Shown: positions 8,649 to 18,911, counted from the first letter of the stretch. The stretch: 64,000 bases of DNA from Pseudoruegeria sp. SHC-113 (GCF_025376885.1 NZ_JAHUBR010000004.1:124001-188000); one strand, 5' to 3'. Notes: a model not told the origin generated them from the sequence alone. Numbers and translations are program-made.

Positions 8649-9347
8649 GTGACTGATCTGCCCCATATCGACCCCGCCTTGTTGCACCCGATCGACGCCG
8701 AAAGCCTTGTTGCGCCCGGGGATCCGCTGCATCCGCCACGGATCCTGCTGCTCTACGGCTCGCTGCGCGAGGTAAGCTATTCGCGCAAGGCGGCGGAAGA
8801 GGCGGCGCGTATCCTGCAGGCCTTCGGCTGCGAAACCCGGATTTTCGATCCGCGCGGCCTGCCGCTGCCGGATGCGGAGGGGCCGGAAAACGCGAAGGTC
8901 GCCGAGTTGCGCGAGCTGGCGATCTGGTCGGAAGGGATGGTGTGGTCCTCCCCGGAACGCCACGGCGCGATGACGGGCATCCTGAAGACCCAGATCGACT
9001 GGCTGCCCCTGAGCGCCGGGGCCGTGCGCCCGACTCAAGGAAAGACGCTGGCCGTTATGCAGGTCTCGGGCGGCTCGCAAAGCTTCAACGCGGTCAACCA
9101 GATGCGCATTTTGGGGCGCTGGATGCGGATGGTGACGATCCCCAACCAATCCTCGATCCCGAAGGCCTGGAACGAGTTCGAGGGCGACCGGATGAAATAC
9201 TCCCCGCTTTACCTGCGCGTGGTGGACGTGATGGAAGAGCTGGTGAAATTCACCTACATGACGCGCGGCCGCTCGGCCTATCTGACGGACCGCTATTCAG
9301 AGCGGATCGAAACGGCTGCCGAGGTGCAGGCGCGCGGCGGGGCTTAG
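8649..9347 (+). CDS. arsH: arsenical resistance flavoprotein ArsH
   Basis: 232 residues, GTG start directly after the arsRC stop. The NADPH-dependent FMN reductase fold is shown by [19 protein letters not shown] (flavin phosphate loop), the [20 protein letters not shown] segment and the long N- and C-terminal ArsH extensions. ArsH oxidises trivalent organoarsenicals and acts as an NADPH oxidase-type flavoprotein. It is cotranscribed with the arsenate reductase fusion. Confidence 0.93.
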   Translation: MTDLPHIDPALLHPIDAESLVAPGDPLHPPRILLLYGSLREVSYSRKAAEEAARILQAFGCETRIFDPRGLPLPDAEGPENAKVAELRELAIWSEGMVWSSPERHGAMTGILKTQIDWLPLSAGAVRPTQGKTLAVMQVSGGSQSFNAVNQMRILGRWMRMVTIPNQSSIPKAWNEFEGDRMKYSPLYLRVVDVMEELVKFTYMTRGRSAYLTDRYSERIETAAEVQARGGA

Positions 9348-9434
9348 GCGGGCAGGCGATTGACGAAAGGTCGGAATGCTGGAAGAAGGCGGGCCAAGTT
9401 TTCCAAGTCCTCCATGAGCGAAAAGGCCCTCGTC

Positions 9435-9884
9435 ATGTCCACAGCCAAACGCATCGTCCTCTCCAGCGATCACGCCGCCATCGAACTGCGCCAAGCCATT
9501 GCCAAGCACATTCAGGCGCAGGGCTACACTGTGCAGGACATTGGCCCTGTGTCTCCGGAAAGCACCCATTACCCCAAGCACGGCGAAGCCGCCGCGCGGG
9601 CTGTGGCTGCCGGTGAGGCCGATCTGGGCGTGATCCTCTGCGGCACCGGGCAGGGCATCATGATGGCTGCGAACAAGGTGAAGGGCGTGCGCTGCGGCGT
9701 CTGCAGCGACACCTTCTCCGCCAAAATGATCCGCGCGCATAACAACGCCAACATCCTCTCCATCGGCGCGCGCGTTGTGGGCGAAGGGCTGGCCTTGGAG
9801 ATCGTGGATGCGTTTCTGGGGGCCGAATTTGAAGGCGGCCGCCACGGCACGCGCGTGGATATGATCACCGCGATTGAAGGCTGA
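9435..9884 (+). CDS. rpiB: ribose-5-phosphate isomerase B
   Basis: 149 residues from the ATG at 9435 (MSTAKRIVLSSDHAA); an in-frame ATG at 9414 is the alternative start. Active-site residues typical of RpiB are visible: D12-H13, catalytic C69 in the anion loop LCGTGQGI, and H102 in AHNNANILS. It interconverts ribulose-5-P and ribose-5-P in the non-oxidative pentose phosphate pathway. It lies 87 bp after arsH and may be read through from the ars promoter, but has no functional link with arsenic. A large hairpin follows the stop. Confidence 0.93.
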   Translation: MSTAKRIVLSSDHAAIELRQAIAKHIQAQGYTVQDIGPVSPESTHYPKHGEAAARAVAAGEADLGVILCGTGQGIMMAANKVKGVRCGVCSDTFSAKMIRAHNNANILSIGARVVGEGLALEIVDAFLGAEFEGGRHGTRVDMITAIEG

Positions 9885-9897
9885 TTTTGTGAGATGA

Positions 9898-9962
9898 GGC
9901 CAGCCCCTGACCCTTGGGTGGGGGTGAAGCCCCCTCCCAGGGGGGAGGGTCGGGGGCTGGCC
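9898..9962. repeat. 65-bp nested palindrome between convergent rpiB and the FabH-like gene
   Basis: Outer arms 9898-9914 and 9946-9962 pair over 17 bp with a single T-G mismatch. Inside, 9915-9924 pairs with 9930-9939 with one mismatch. It lies 13 bp after the rpiB stop and 38 bp from the stop of the convergent synthase gene. It has no T-run, and looks like a REP/ERIC-type intergenic palindrome or a bidirectional transcript-end structure. Confidence 0.7.
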
Positions 9963-10000
9963 GGCGTTGCCGGCTTTAAATGGCCTGTGAGCGGAGCGCC

Positions 10001-11125
10001 CTAACCCTTGCGCTCCACGATCACCGAACCCACCGAATAGCCCGCACCGAAAGAGCAGATCAGCCCCACGTCGCCCGCTTTCAGATCCTCGGAGTATTTC
10101 GCGAAGGCAATGATGGACCCCGCCGAGGAGGTGTTGGCGTAATCCTGCAGGATGTTGGGCTGCTCGCCTTCTTCCGGCTCCCGGCCCAACACCTTCTTGC
10201 CGATGAAATCATTCATCGTCTTGTTGGCCTGATGCAGCCAGATGCGGCTCAGATCCTCCTGCGCGACGCCTTCTTCTTCCATGTGGCCCAGAATATGCGC
10301 CGAGACCATCGGCAGCACTTCCTTGAACACCTTGCGGCCGTTCTGCATGAACTGCATGTCGCGGCGGTCCGTAAGCCCATCGGGGCGGGCGCGGCGCAGG
10401 AAGCCGTTGTTGTTGCGGATGTTGTTGGAAAACTCGGTGGCGCAGCGGGTGGAGCGGATGGTGAAATGCGCGCCCTTGGCGTCTTCCTCGCGCTCCAGCA
10501 GCACGGCGGTGCAGACATCGCCGAAGATGAAATGGCAATCGCGGTCGCGCCACTCCAGATGGCCCGAGCAGATCTCCGGGTTCACCACGAGGGCGGAGCG
10601 GATCGAGCCCGCGCGGATCATGTCGGTGGCGGCCTGAATTCCGAAGGTGGCCGAAGAACACGCCACGTTCATGTCGAAGGCAAAGCCCTTGGTGCCCAGA
10701 AGCTGTTGGATCTCGATGGCGATGGCCGGATAGGCGCGCTCGTGGTTGGAGGCGGCGCAGATCACGGCGTCCACCTCATGGGCCTCGCGGCCCGCCTGCG
10801 CGAGCGCCTTGCGGCAGGCATCGACGCCCATCTCGGCCATGATACCGGGCTCGTCGTCGCTGCGCTGGCGCAGGGTGGGGTGCATGATCTCGGGATCGAG
10901 AATGCCCGCCTTGTCCATCACGTAGCGCTGCTCGATGCCTGAGGCTTTGAAAATGAATTCCGAGGACGACGGATCCTTGGCCTCCAGCGTGCCGGCGGCA
11001 ATCTCCTCGGCATGCGCGGCGTTGTAGCGCTCGGCATAGGCGTTGAAGGTTTCCACCAGCTCGTCGTTGGTGATGACAAGCTCAGGCGTGAAAAGCCCGG
11101 TTCCGGTGATCGCGGCATGTGCCAT
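10001..11125 (-). CDS. beta-ketoacyl-ACP synthase III family protein (FabH-like)
   Basis: 374 residues from the ATG at 11125, preceded by a GGAGG ribosome site. The thiolase-fold catalytic triad is intact: C156 (NVACSSATFG), H298 (WLHQANKTMND) and N331 (YANTSSAGS). It is longer than housekeeping FabH (about 320 residues), with an insertion around 30-60 and another around 240-262, so it probably condenses a different starter or acyl substrate. The first downstream element is the nested palindrome. It lies 127 bp after the fucose cassette on the same strand; a link to it is not shown. Confidence 0.85.
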   Translation of the reverse strand: MAHAAITGTGLFTPELVITNDELVETFNAYAERYNAAHAEEIAAGTLEAKDPSSSEFIFKASGIEQRYVMDKAGILDPEIMHPTLRQRSDDEPGIMAEMGVDACRKALAQAGREAHEVDAVICAASNHERAYPAIAIEIQQLLGTKGFAFDMNVACSSATFGIQAATDMIRAGSIRSALVVNPEICSGHLEWRDRDCHFIFGDVCTAVLLEREEDAKGAHFTIRSTRCATEFSNNIRNNNGFLRRARPDGLTDRRDMQFMQNGRKVFKEVLPMVSAHILGHMEEEGVAQEDLSRIWLHQANKTMNDFIGKKVLGREPEEGEQPNILQDYANTSSAGSIIAFAKYSEDLKAGDVGLICSFGAGYSVGSVIVERKG

Positions 11126-11252
11126 GGGAGTGCCTCCGTGCGTGGTGCAGGACAATCCACACCAGTTGGCAGGCCGGGTCAAGCGCGCGGGGGCAGGGTG
11201 ACCGGACGTAACGTGAGCGGTAACAGGGTTTTTGGACGCCGGCGCGGCCTCT

Positions 11253-12209
11253 TCAGCCCCGCACATCCCCCTTCTGCGCCAGAAACCACGCGTAGGTCTC
11301 GCGCAGGCCTTCTTCCAGCCCGATGCGCGCCTGCCAGCCCATGGCGGCAAGGCGGCTGACGTCCATCAGCTTGCGCGGGGTGCCGTCGGGTTTGGAGGTG
11401 TCGCAGGTGATCGCCCCCTGATAGCCCACCACATCGGCTACCATCCCGGCCAGTTCCCGGATCGAGACATCGGTGCCCGTGCCCACGTTGATATGCGACA
11501 GCATCGGTTCGGTGTTGGCGGCATAGGTGGCCGCGTCCAGATCCATCACGAAAAGCGAGGCCTGCGCCATGTCGTCCACATGCAGGAACTCGCGGCGCGG
11601 GGTGCCGGTGCCCCAGATCACAACTTCCGAAAGCCCATCGCGCTTGGCTTCGTAGAAGCGGCGGATCAGGGCGGGCATGACGTGGGAATGCTCAGGGTGG
11701 AAATTGTCGCCGGGGCCATAAAGATTGGTCGGCATGACGGAGCGGTAATCGGTGCCGTGCTGGCGGTTGTAGCTTTCACAGAGCTTGATCCCGGCGATCT
11801 TGGCGATGGCGTAGGGCTCGTTGGTGGGCTCCAGCGTGCCGGTCAGCAGCGCATCCTCGCGCATCGGCTGATCGGCCAGTTTCGGGTAGATGCAGGAAGA
11901 GCCGAGGAAGAGCAGCTTCTGCGCCCCGGCGGCAAAGGCACCCTGAATCACGTTGAGCTGGATCGAAAGGTTCTCCGCGATGAAATCCGCCGGGTAGCTG
12001 TTGTTGGCGAGGATGCCGCCCACTTTGGCCGCCGCCAGTACCACTGCATCGGGCTTTTCGGCTTTCAGATAGGCATGAACCGCCGCCTGATCGCGCAGGT
12101 CGAGCTGCGCGCGCCCGGCTGTGATGACCTCATGCGCGCCCGCGGCCTCAAGCTGGCGCAGGATCGCCCCGCCCACCATGCCGCGATGGCCTGCCACGAA
12201 AATCCGCAT
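11253..12209 (-). CDS. fcl: GDP-L-fucose synthase
   Basis: 318 residues, SDR family. The NADP motif is [10 protein letters not shown] at 7-16; catalytic residues are in FLGSSCIYP (S104-C106 region) with Y133 and K137 (PYAIAK); the family block [13 protein letters not shown] is present. It epimerises and reduces GDP-4-keto-6-deoxymannose to GDP-L-fucose, the second step after Gmd, whose gene ends only 10 bp upstream. Confidence 0.95.
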   Translation of the reverse strand: MRIFVAGHRGMVGGAILRQLEAAGAHEVITAGRAQLDLRDQAAVHAYLKAEKPDAVVLAAAKVGGILANNSYPADFIAENLSIQLNVIQGAFAAGAQKLLFLGSSCIYPKLADQPMREDALLTGTLEPTNEPYAIAKIAGIKLCESYNRQHGTDYRSVMPTNLYGPGDNFHPEHSHVMPALIRRFYEAKRDGLSEVVIWGTGTPRREFLHVDDMAQASLFVMDLDAATYAANTEPMLSHINVGTGTDVSIRELAGMVADVVGYQGAITCDTSKPDGTPRKLMDVSRLAAMGWQARIGLEEGLRETYAWFLAQKGDVRG

Positions 12210-12219
12210 GCCGCCCTCC

Positions 12220-13341
12220 TCAGGTTTCGATCGAGACGGGCAGATCCATCCCGTGCTCGCGCAGCAGCCGGTGGCGGCGGGCGGTTTTCAGATCTTCCGT
12301 GACCATCTCGGCACACATCTCCTGAGCGGTGATCTGCGGCTCCCAGCCCAGCTGGCGCTTGGCCTTGGCAGGATCGCCCAGCAGGGTTTCTACCTCGGCC
12401 GGGCGGAAGTAGCGCGGATCGATGCGCAGGATCACGTCACCCGGTTTCACTGCTGGGGCCATGTCGCCCTCCACCTTCACGACTGTCGCGATCTCTTCCA
12501 CCCCGGTGCCAGAGAACTGAAGCGTGATCCCCAGCGCCTGCGCCGTCCATGTCACGAATTCGCGCACGGAATACTGTTTGCCGGTGGCGATCACGTAATC
12601 CTCTGGCGTCTCCTGCTGCAGCATCATCCACTGCATGCGCACGTAATCCTTCGCGTGGCCCCAATCGCGCAGCGCATCAATGTTGCCCATGTGGAGGCAA
12701 TCCTCCAGCCCTTGCGCGATATTGGCGAGGCCGCGCGTGATCTTGCGGGTGACGAAGGTTTCGCCCCGGCGCGGGCTTTCGTGGTTAAACAGGATGCCGT
12801 TGCAGGCATACATCCCGTAGGCCTCGCGGTAGTTCACGCAGATCCAGTAGGCATACATCTTGGCCACGGCGTAAGGCGAGCGCGGGTGGAAGGGCGTGGT
12901 TTCGGTTTGCGGGGTTTCCTGCACCAGCCCGTAAAGCTCCGATGTGGAGGCCTGATAGAAACGCGTCGTTTTTTCGAGTCCCAGAAAGCGCACCGCTTCC
13001 AGCAGGCGCAGGGTGCCGATGGCGTCCACGTCGGCGGTGTATTCCGGAGCCTCGAAGCTCACCGCCACATGGCTCTGCGCGCCGAGGTTGTAGATCTCGT
13101 CGGGGCGGGTTTCGCGGATGATGCGGGTGAGGTTGGAGGTGTCCGTCAGATCGCCGTAATGCAGGTGCAGCTGGCGGTTGCGGGCGTGGGGATCTTCGTA
13201 GATGTGATCGATCCGCGCGGTGTTGAACAGCGAGGCGCGGCGCTTGATGCCATGCACCTCGTAGCCTTTTTCCAGAAGAAATTCAGCCAGGTAGGAGCCA
13301 TCCTGCCCGGTGATGCCTGTAATCAATGCGGTTTTGCTCAA
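12220..13341 (-). CDS. gmd: GDP-mannose 4,6-dehydratase
   Basis: 373 residues if started at the TTG at 13341 ([19 protein letters not shown] is the usual N-terminus); the frame stays open to a TTG at 13365. GITGQDGS at 9-16 binds NADP; the active site shows ASTSELYG (131-138) with Y157 and K161 (SPYAVAK). It converts GDP-mannose to GDP-4-keto-6-deoxymannose. It is followed by fcl and preceded by a fucosyltransferase-like gene, forming a complete make-and-use GDP-fucose cassette. Confidence 0.93.
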   Translation of the reverse strand: MSKTALITGITGQDGSYLAEFLLEKGYEVHGIKRRASLFNTARIDHIYEDPHARNRQLHLHYGDLTDTSNLTRIIRETRPDEIYNLGAQSHVAVSFEAPEYTADVDAIGTLRLLEAVRFLGLEKTTRFYQASTSELYGLVQETPQTETTPFHPRSPYAVAKMYAYWICVNYREAYGMYACNGILFNHESPRRGETFVTRKITRGLANIAQGLEDCLHMGNIDALRDWGHAKDYVRMQWMMLQQETPEDYVIATGKQYSVREFVTWTAQALGITLQFSGTGVEEIATVVKVEGDMAPAVKPGDVILRIDPRYFRPAEVETLLGDPAKAKRQLGWEPQITAQEMCAEMVTEDLKTARRHRLLREHGMDLPVSIET

Positions 13342-13397
13342 AGGGGGCCTCTTCTTATTCAACAAATCTCCCCGAGCCTGCCGGGGGTGCGGGTCAC

Positions 13398-14357
13398 TTA
13401 CTCGGCGGCAGCGGCTGCGCCGGTGCCGCGGGCGATTTCGGTGGTGAAGGCGCTGCGCCAGGCGTCAAGCTGGGGCGCCCAGGCCTGCGCCGATTGCGCC
13501 TGCAGCGCCTCGGCCGCTTCGGCGCTCAGCGCTTCGGCCGTGAAGGGCGCGCGGAGGTCTTCCTGCTGTGCGGGCGAGGCAAGCCAGGCGCGTTCGGGAA
13601 ACAGGTAGAAGGCATAGCGCGGATCTTTCAGGGGCATCATGTCCACGCCGGGCACCTGCAGTGGGTGAAAGAGGCCTGAGAGCGGGTAGTGGATCGTTGT
13701 GGCCTCGGAAAGCCAGGCGGCCATCCAGGAAAACGTGCTGATCGCGAGAATGATGTGCTTGGCGCGGCGGATGGTTTCGAAATCATGCAGCACGCTGCCG
13801 CCTTCCAGAAACAGCGCATCGGGAAAGGCGGCGCGCAACATATCGGAATACCAATCGCTGCCCATCTGCCCGACGAAAACCGGGCGCTTGCCGCTTGCCT
13901 CGACCACCTGCTTGTAAAAGCCGATGGGCAGCGGGCCGTAGTTCTTGTGGCGGCCCGGCACGAGGATGTCCTCCAGGCGCACATGCATGACGATGTCGTC
14001 CTCGCCCGTTTCGAAGGCCTCCACGTGGCTCGCGTCAAACAGGCTGTTGGCGAAGGCGCGGCTGGGTAGCGCCTCCATGTTGCCGCAGACGCTCTTGAGC
14101 ATCAGCCTGTCGAGCCGGCCCTCGGCCATAGCGGTTTCGATCAGAGGGGTGTCGAAGCGCTGGATCTCGATCTTGGGGATCTGGCGGCGGCCCGGCGCGG
14201 GGCGCGCGCCTTTCAGGCCCCATTCGGGGATGTCATAGCCGCAGACCGTATACTCGGGGAATTTGCGCTGGAACTCCTTGGCCACGAGGTATTGCAGCAT
14301 CCGGTTGGCCATGCGCGAGCCGTGGCGCACGATGATTTCCTTGGGGGGCTGCGCCAT
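13398..14357 (-). CDS. putative fucosyltransferase (GT11-like)
   Basis: 319 residues from the ATG at 14357. The N-terminal segment [17 protein letters not shown] (13-29) resembles the nucleotide-sugar loop of alpha-1,2-fucosyltransferases, HVR at 125-127 resembles their HxRRxD motif in degenerate form, and [14 protein letters not shown] (206-219) matches the STFSWWaAwL block of GT11. The C-terminus is Ala/Glu rich. The neighbours gmd and fcl would supply GDP-L-fucose. Assignment rests on these motifs and on context, so acceptor and exact linkage are unknown. Confidence 0.65.
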   Translation of the reverse strand: MAQPPKEIIVRHGSRMANRMLQYLVAKEFQRKFPEYTVCGYDIPEWGLKGARPAPGRRQIPKIEIQRFDTPLIETAMAEGRLDRLMLKSVCGNMEALPSRAFANSLFDASHVEAFETGEDDIVMHVRLEDILVPGRHKNYGPLPIGFYKQVVEASGKRPVFVGQMGSDWYSDMLRAAFPDALFLEGGSVLHDFETIRRAKHIILAISTFSWMAAWLSEATTIHYPLSGLFHPLQVPGVDMMPLKDPRYAFYLFPERAWLASPAQQEDLRAPFTAEALSAEAAEALQAQSAQAWAPQLDAWRSAFTTEIARGTGAAAAAE

Positions 14358-14524
14358 GGGTGCGCCTTTCTGCTTGCTCGAAATGGGCCGGGTTCGCGGC
14401 CGGTTTGCGCGCATACTCATGGCTGACGCGCAGCCGGGCAAGCGGCAAGGTGCGGCTTTGAGGCGATCGGGGTGCGATTGTGGGCTGGGCGATACAAACG
14501 CGCCCAAATGGGTTGGTTGCGGGC

Positions 14525-15664
14525 CTATTCCGCCGCCATCTGCATGCGGGCGCTGGCCCCCAGAAAGCGGTTGGCCGCTTCGCCGGCAAGATGGGTCAGC
14601 CGCCCTTCGCAGAGCGTCGCCTCGATCACGCGCGTCTCGGCGTTGACGATGGCAAGATCCGCGCGCTTGCCGTCCTCGATCACGCCGCGATCGTGCAACC
14701 CCATGATCTCGGCCGGGGTTTGGGAGATCATCGCCCATGCGGCGGGAAGGGATTTCAGGCCCTGATCGGCCAGCCGGAAGGCGGCCGCGGCCAGCGAGGG
14801 GTAGTGGTAGTCGGACACCAGCGCGTCGCAGAGGCCCAGCTCGATCAGGGTCTGCGCCGCGATATTGCCGCCTTGTGAGCCGCCGCGCACCACGTTGGGC
14901 GCGCCCATCAGCACTGGATCGCCCACAGCTTTGGCAAGGCCCGCCGCGGCGCGGGTAGTGGGAAATTCGCAGATCTTGGCCCCGATCATCGAGAAAGCCT
15001 CGCGGGTTTCGCCGTCCGGGTCGTCGTGGCTGCCGTAGATGATGCCGAGCGTGTCGAAGGCCTCGGCCAGACGGCAGAGGTAGCGCGGCACCTCGGCGCG
15101 CTGGCGGTGCGCGGCAAGCCGGGCTAACTGGGCCTGTGGGGTCTCGTGACGGTCACTGGCTTCCGCCTCCGGGAGGTGATTGTTGAACACCACATAGCCC
15201 ACCCCATAGCGGCGCAGGGCGGCGAGCAGCCTGTCGAAGGTCTCAACGGTGTGGGTTTCGCAGCGGACCTGCACGCGCAGATCGGTGCCAGCCTCGGGCC
15301 CATAGGCCTCCAGCGCGGCCAGCAGGGCTTCGGCGGCGGCGGGGCCACGCAGGCCGCCTTCCCAGCTCCAGCTTTGCGCCATCCACGCTGTGGTCACGCC
15401 ATTGGCGGCGGCGTCACGATCCGTGGCGCGCAGGGCGGGCAGGGCAGGGAACGGCGCGGTGGGGCGCGGCGCGATGTGGCGCTCGAAGGCATCGCCGTGT
15501 AGGTCGATGATGCCCGGCAGGATCAGGTAGCCCGACAGATCCACCTCTGGCAGCGGCCCCCGCGTGAGCCGGCCGTTCTGCACCGCGAGCGAACGCTGCT
15601 GAAGCGCGCCATCGCGCAGGAGCGTGGCGCCTGTCATGCGGAAGGGGGGAAGCGGACGTGTCAT
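14525..15664 (-). CDS. phnM: alpha-D-ribose 1-methylphosphonate 5-triphosphate diphosphatase
   Basis: 379 residues from the ATG at 15664, the length of known PhnM; a GTG at 15715 is an alternative. Amidohydrolase fold with LPGIIDLHGDAFERHIAPRP carrying metal ligands, and the PhnM-specific blocks HLPEAEASDRHE, YGSHDDPDGET and DALVSDYHYPSL. It removes pyrophosphate from the triphosphate intermediate of the C-P lyase pathway. No C-P lyase core genes (phnGHIJ) are here; only the DUF1045 gene nearby shares the theme, so the rest must be elsewhere or absent. Confidence 0.92.
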   Translation of the reverse strand: MTRPLPPFRMTGATLLRDGALQQRSLAVQNGRLTRGPLPEVDLSGYLILPGIIDLHGDAFERHIAPRPTAPFPALPALRATDRDAAANGVTTAWMAQSWSWEGGLRGPAAAEALLAALEAYGPEAGTDLRVQVRCETHTVETFDRLLAALRRYGVGYVVFNNHLPEAEASDRHETPQAQLARLAAHRQRAEVPRYLCRLAEAFDTLGIIYGSHDDPDGETREAFSMIGAKICEFPTTRAAAGLAKAVGDPVLMGAPNVVRGGSQGGNIAAQTLIELGLCDALVSDYHYPSLAAAAFRLADQGLKSLPAAWAMISQTPAEIMGLHDRGVIEDGKRADLAIVNAETRVIEATLCEGRLTHLAGEAANRFLGASARMQMAAE

Positions 15665-15772
15665 GGCGGGGCTCTGCTCGGCACCGGTTGTGGCTGTTGA
15701 GCTGACCCTAGACACGGAATGTTTCGTGCAGGTGACAAACCGGCGAAGAGGAGATGGCAGCCGCTGCCAGGC

Positions 15773-15955
15773 TTAGTCCCTGACTGTATTCTCCCATGCC
15801 TGCAGGCTGCGGCGTGTGCCTGGGGCCGCGCCGCCGCGCAGGCCATTCTCAAGAAAGCGGGTGATTTTGCAGCGCGGCTTCACGGCTGCAATAAGCCGCC
15901 CGGCGAGCATAACGGTGAAAAAGGCAATCGCGCCAAAGAGCATCCAGTGGGGCAT
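15773..15955 (-). CDS. small single-pass membrane protein, hypothetical
   Basis: 60 residues: MPHWMLFGAIAFFTVMLAGR forms one hydrophobic helix, followed by a basic tail. Its reading frame shows a natural amino-acid mix, and it lies between the DUF1045 gene and phnM on the same strand. There is no good Shine-Dalgarno sequence before the ATG and no family I recognise, so it may be an unused frame. Confidence 0.4.
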   Translation of the reverse strand: MPHWMLFGAIAFFTVMLAGRLIAAVKPRCKITRFLENGLRGGAAPGTRRSLQAWENTVRD

Positions 15956-16080
15956 GGGAGGTGTCCGCGGTGGGTTAAAACACTGCCCTTCGGTCTAACG
16001 CCGCTTCGCGGCAAGAAGATGACTTAAAGCGTGAAAGCTCGCCTTAATCGCGAAAACTTTCCCTAGCGGCAGCTTGGTCG

Positions 16081-16767
16081 TCATCCGGTCAGGGCGAAGC
16101 GCTCGATTTCGTGGAAACATCCGTCTTCAGCCTCGCCGAGGAGGGTCAGTTCGTCCACGATGAAAGGCACCGGCAGCAGCGGTGCGGTGATCGGGTCCAG
16201 CGCAAGGCGCACGGAGTCGGCATCCTCGGGGGGCAACGGGCCTGTGAGCGTCAGGTGGAAGCGAAACTCGTCCATCACGTAAGGATAGCCCCAGCGCTCC
16301 AGCAGAGCCTCCTGCGCCGGGCTGAGGCTGGCCTGACGGCGGCGCGCCAGTTCGGCCTCGCCGGGTGGGGCGCGGAAGCCATCGAACTCCGTGACGATCC
16401 GGGCGGCCAGATCGGCGAGCCCGGCCTGCTCTCCCTCCGGCACCAGCGCGAGGAACTTTCCGATGCGGGCCAGTTTCAGCGCATCGAGCCAGACGGGCGA
16501 ATGATCGGCGGCAAACTCCGCCAGCGCTCCGCGCAGGTCTTCCTCGCGGGTGCCATCGGCAAGGCGGAACGGTGGTTTCAGCGTGCCGTGAAACCCGTAC
16601 TTCCGGGGCTGTTCCGAGAGGCGCGCCACAGGGAGCGGCAGCCCCATCGTCGGCGGATGCGGCACAGCCGCGCCACGGCGGGGATCCCAGCCAAGCCATG
16701 CGGCCCCGAACTCCGCAAGCGGGCCGGGGGGCGGGGTGTAGTAGATGGCGTAGCGCGCGTATGCCAT
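16081..16767 (-). CDS. DUF1045 family 2H phosphoesterase (phosphonate-associated)
   Basis: 228 residues from the ATG at 16767, with GGAAGG 8 bp upstream. The two HxT motifs of the 2H phosphoesterase superfamily are visible: H60-G-T62 (YGFHGTLKPPF) and H171-L-T173 (FRFHLTLTGPL). DUF1045 genes typically sit with phn genes, and phnM lies about 420 bp downstream on the same strand. 2H enzymes open cyclic phosphates; the C-P lyase pathway makes a 1,2-cyclic phosphate normally opened by PhnP, so this protein could take that step (inference). Confidence 0.85.
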   Translation of the reverse strand: MAYARYAIYYTPPPGPLAEFGAAWLGWDPRRGAAVPHPPTMGLPLPVARLSEQPRKYGFHGTLKPPFRLADGTREEDLRGALAEFAADHSPVWLDALKLARIGKFLALVPEGEQAGLADLAARIVTEFDGFRAPPGEAELARRRQASLSPAQEALLERWGYPYVMDEFRFHLTLTGPLPPEDADSVRLALDPITAPLLPVPFIVDELTLLGEAEDGCFHEIERFALTG

Positions 16768-17078
16768 GGTCTGGGCCTTCCTGTGACTGCGACCGCCCCA
16801 TGCCAAGCGCCCGTAACACCTGCATGACACAAGGCGCCCCGGTGGGCCAAGCCGCCAATCTGCGGCACGCTTTCCGGCAATGCTGAAAACGGTCGCGCTT
16901 CGCCCTTTTTTCGGGCAATCGGAGCGCCGGGGGCGTGGCGGGCGAGTCGCCACGGCCCCGGTGCCATTGAACGGCGGCTGCGTGCCGCCTTTCTTTGGAC
17001 ATGACGGCGGTTTTACGTGCGCCTCACGGGGCCTCTGTAAAATTCGTTACATTGAAGATGTTTATTGCGTGTGTCCCG
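16768..17078. other. intergenic region with structured stretch
   Basis: About 310 bp between the divergent DUF1045 gene and the small frame before ldh. It holds a run of GC-rich hairpins from about 16851, ending in a plus-strand intrinsic terminator at 16973-16996, with no plus-strand gene upstream of it. The final part (17020-17078) is AT-richer and probably contains the promoter for the genes to the right. Confidence 0.5.
16973..16996 (+). terminator. orphan intrinsic terminator
   Basis: Perfect 6-bp stem GGCGGC/GCCGCC (16973-16978 with 16984-16989), 5-nt loop, followed by TTTCTTT. It points rightward, but the nearest upstream plus-strand gene is arsenic-region rpiB, over 7 kb away, so it should end an unannotated transcript. 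Confidence 0.6.
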
Positions 17079-17255
17079 ATGAAAGTCCTGAGTGAGAAAA
17101 TCCAGTTGAGCCCCCTTCAACGCCTTGCGGTCACCGCCGTTGGCCTTGCGGCCCTGACGGCCATGGCCGCCCAGACAACACCAACGGCAACAGCCGCCGT
17201 ATGCGCCCCCGGCGGCCTCGTCACCGAGGCCTGCCCGCCTCCCTTCGCCCGCTGA
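17079..17255 (+). CDS. possible small secreted protein
   Basis: 58 residues. A basic start, a hydrophobic stretch (LAVTAVGLAALTAMAA) and an Ala-rich cleavage-like region give it the look of a Sec signal peptide, leaving a short mature part with two cysteines (AVCAPGG and EACPPP). It ends 36 bp before ldh. There is no clear ribosome site, and the family is unknown. An in-frame ATG exists at 17059. Confidence 0.4.
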   Translation: MKVLSEKIQLSPLQRLAVTAVGLAALTAMAAQTTPTATAAVCAPGGLVTEACPPPFAR

Positions 17256-18224
<969 letters not shown>

Positions 18225-18227
18225 CGT

Positions 18228-18911
18228 TTAGAACTCTGTCCAGATGCCAAACACGAGGCCGGTGCGCGTTTGCCCGGTCAGTTCTTGCTGCAGGCCCAGT
18301 TCCAGCTGCACCGGGCCAACCGCACGCACGTAGGATGGGGCCAGCCGCAGGTAGGGATCGCTGCCGGGATACTGGCCGCTCTGCAGTTGCAGGATGAAAA
18401 GATCGCCGCGCGCCGAGGAAAAGCCGAGCGTGCCATCGAGCTTCACCGCCGTTTCCTGCGAATCGACCCAAACCTCGGCGAAGCTCTCAAGCCCGGCCCA
18501 GCCGTTCAGCCCCCGGAAGCTCAGCCCGCGCCCCCACGAAAGACCGGGGCGGACAATGGGCTCTGTATGCAGCTGGCCGTATTCGTCGTATTCGCCCTTC
18601 AGGCCAACCCCCAGTTCGAAGCCAAACCAATGCGCTCGCCAAGGCAGGGATTTGCGCAGGTAGAGCACGCCAGAGAAGCCGTAATCGTCCAGATTGCTGC
18701 CGCCATCATAGCCAAAGGTCAGTCGGTGAGGCAGGCCGCGTTCGCTGTAGACAGACAGATAGCCGGGCCTGTCGATCTCTTCCCGGTCGGCGAGCGTGTA
18801 TTTCACCGAGGTAAACCGCGTGCCCTCCTCGCGCGGCCAGGCCCCGGCATCGGCGCGATGTGGCATTAGGAGCAGGGCAATCATCCAGACAAACCAGGGG
18901 AAACGGCGCAT
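18228..18911 (-). CDS. putative outer-membrane beta-barrel protein
   Basis: 227 residues from the ATG at 18911 (GGAG upstream). A Sec signal peptide is clear (FPWFVWMIALLLMPHRADAG, cleavage after ADA). The mature part is rich in alternating aromatic/hydrophobic strands and short turns (for example WFGFELGVGLKGEYDEYGQL), and the last residue is Phe, as needed for BAM-dependent insertion. I do not recognise a named family. A CtrA-like box lies 37 bp upstream of the start. Confidence 0.75.
   Translation of the reverse strand: MRRFPWFVWMIALLLMPHRADAGAWPREEGTRFTSVKYTLADREEIDRPGYLSVYSERGLPHRLTFGYDGGSNLDDYGFSGVLYLRKSLPWRAHWFGFELGVGLKGEYDEYGQLHTEPIVRPGLSWGRGLSFRGLNGWAGLESFAEVWVDSQETAVKLDGTLGFSSARGDLFILQLQSGQYPGSDPYLRLAPSYVRAVGPVQLELGLQQELTGQTRTGLVFGIWTEF

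Noticed and set aside
16880-17095. 71-codon plus-strand frame through the structured region before ldh
   Set aside because: It crosses the hairpins and the orphan terminator, and its translation is Arg/Gly-rich without conserved features.
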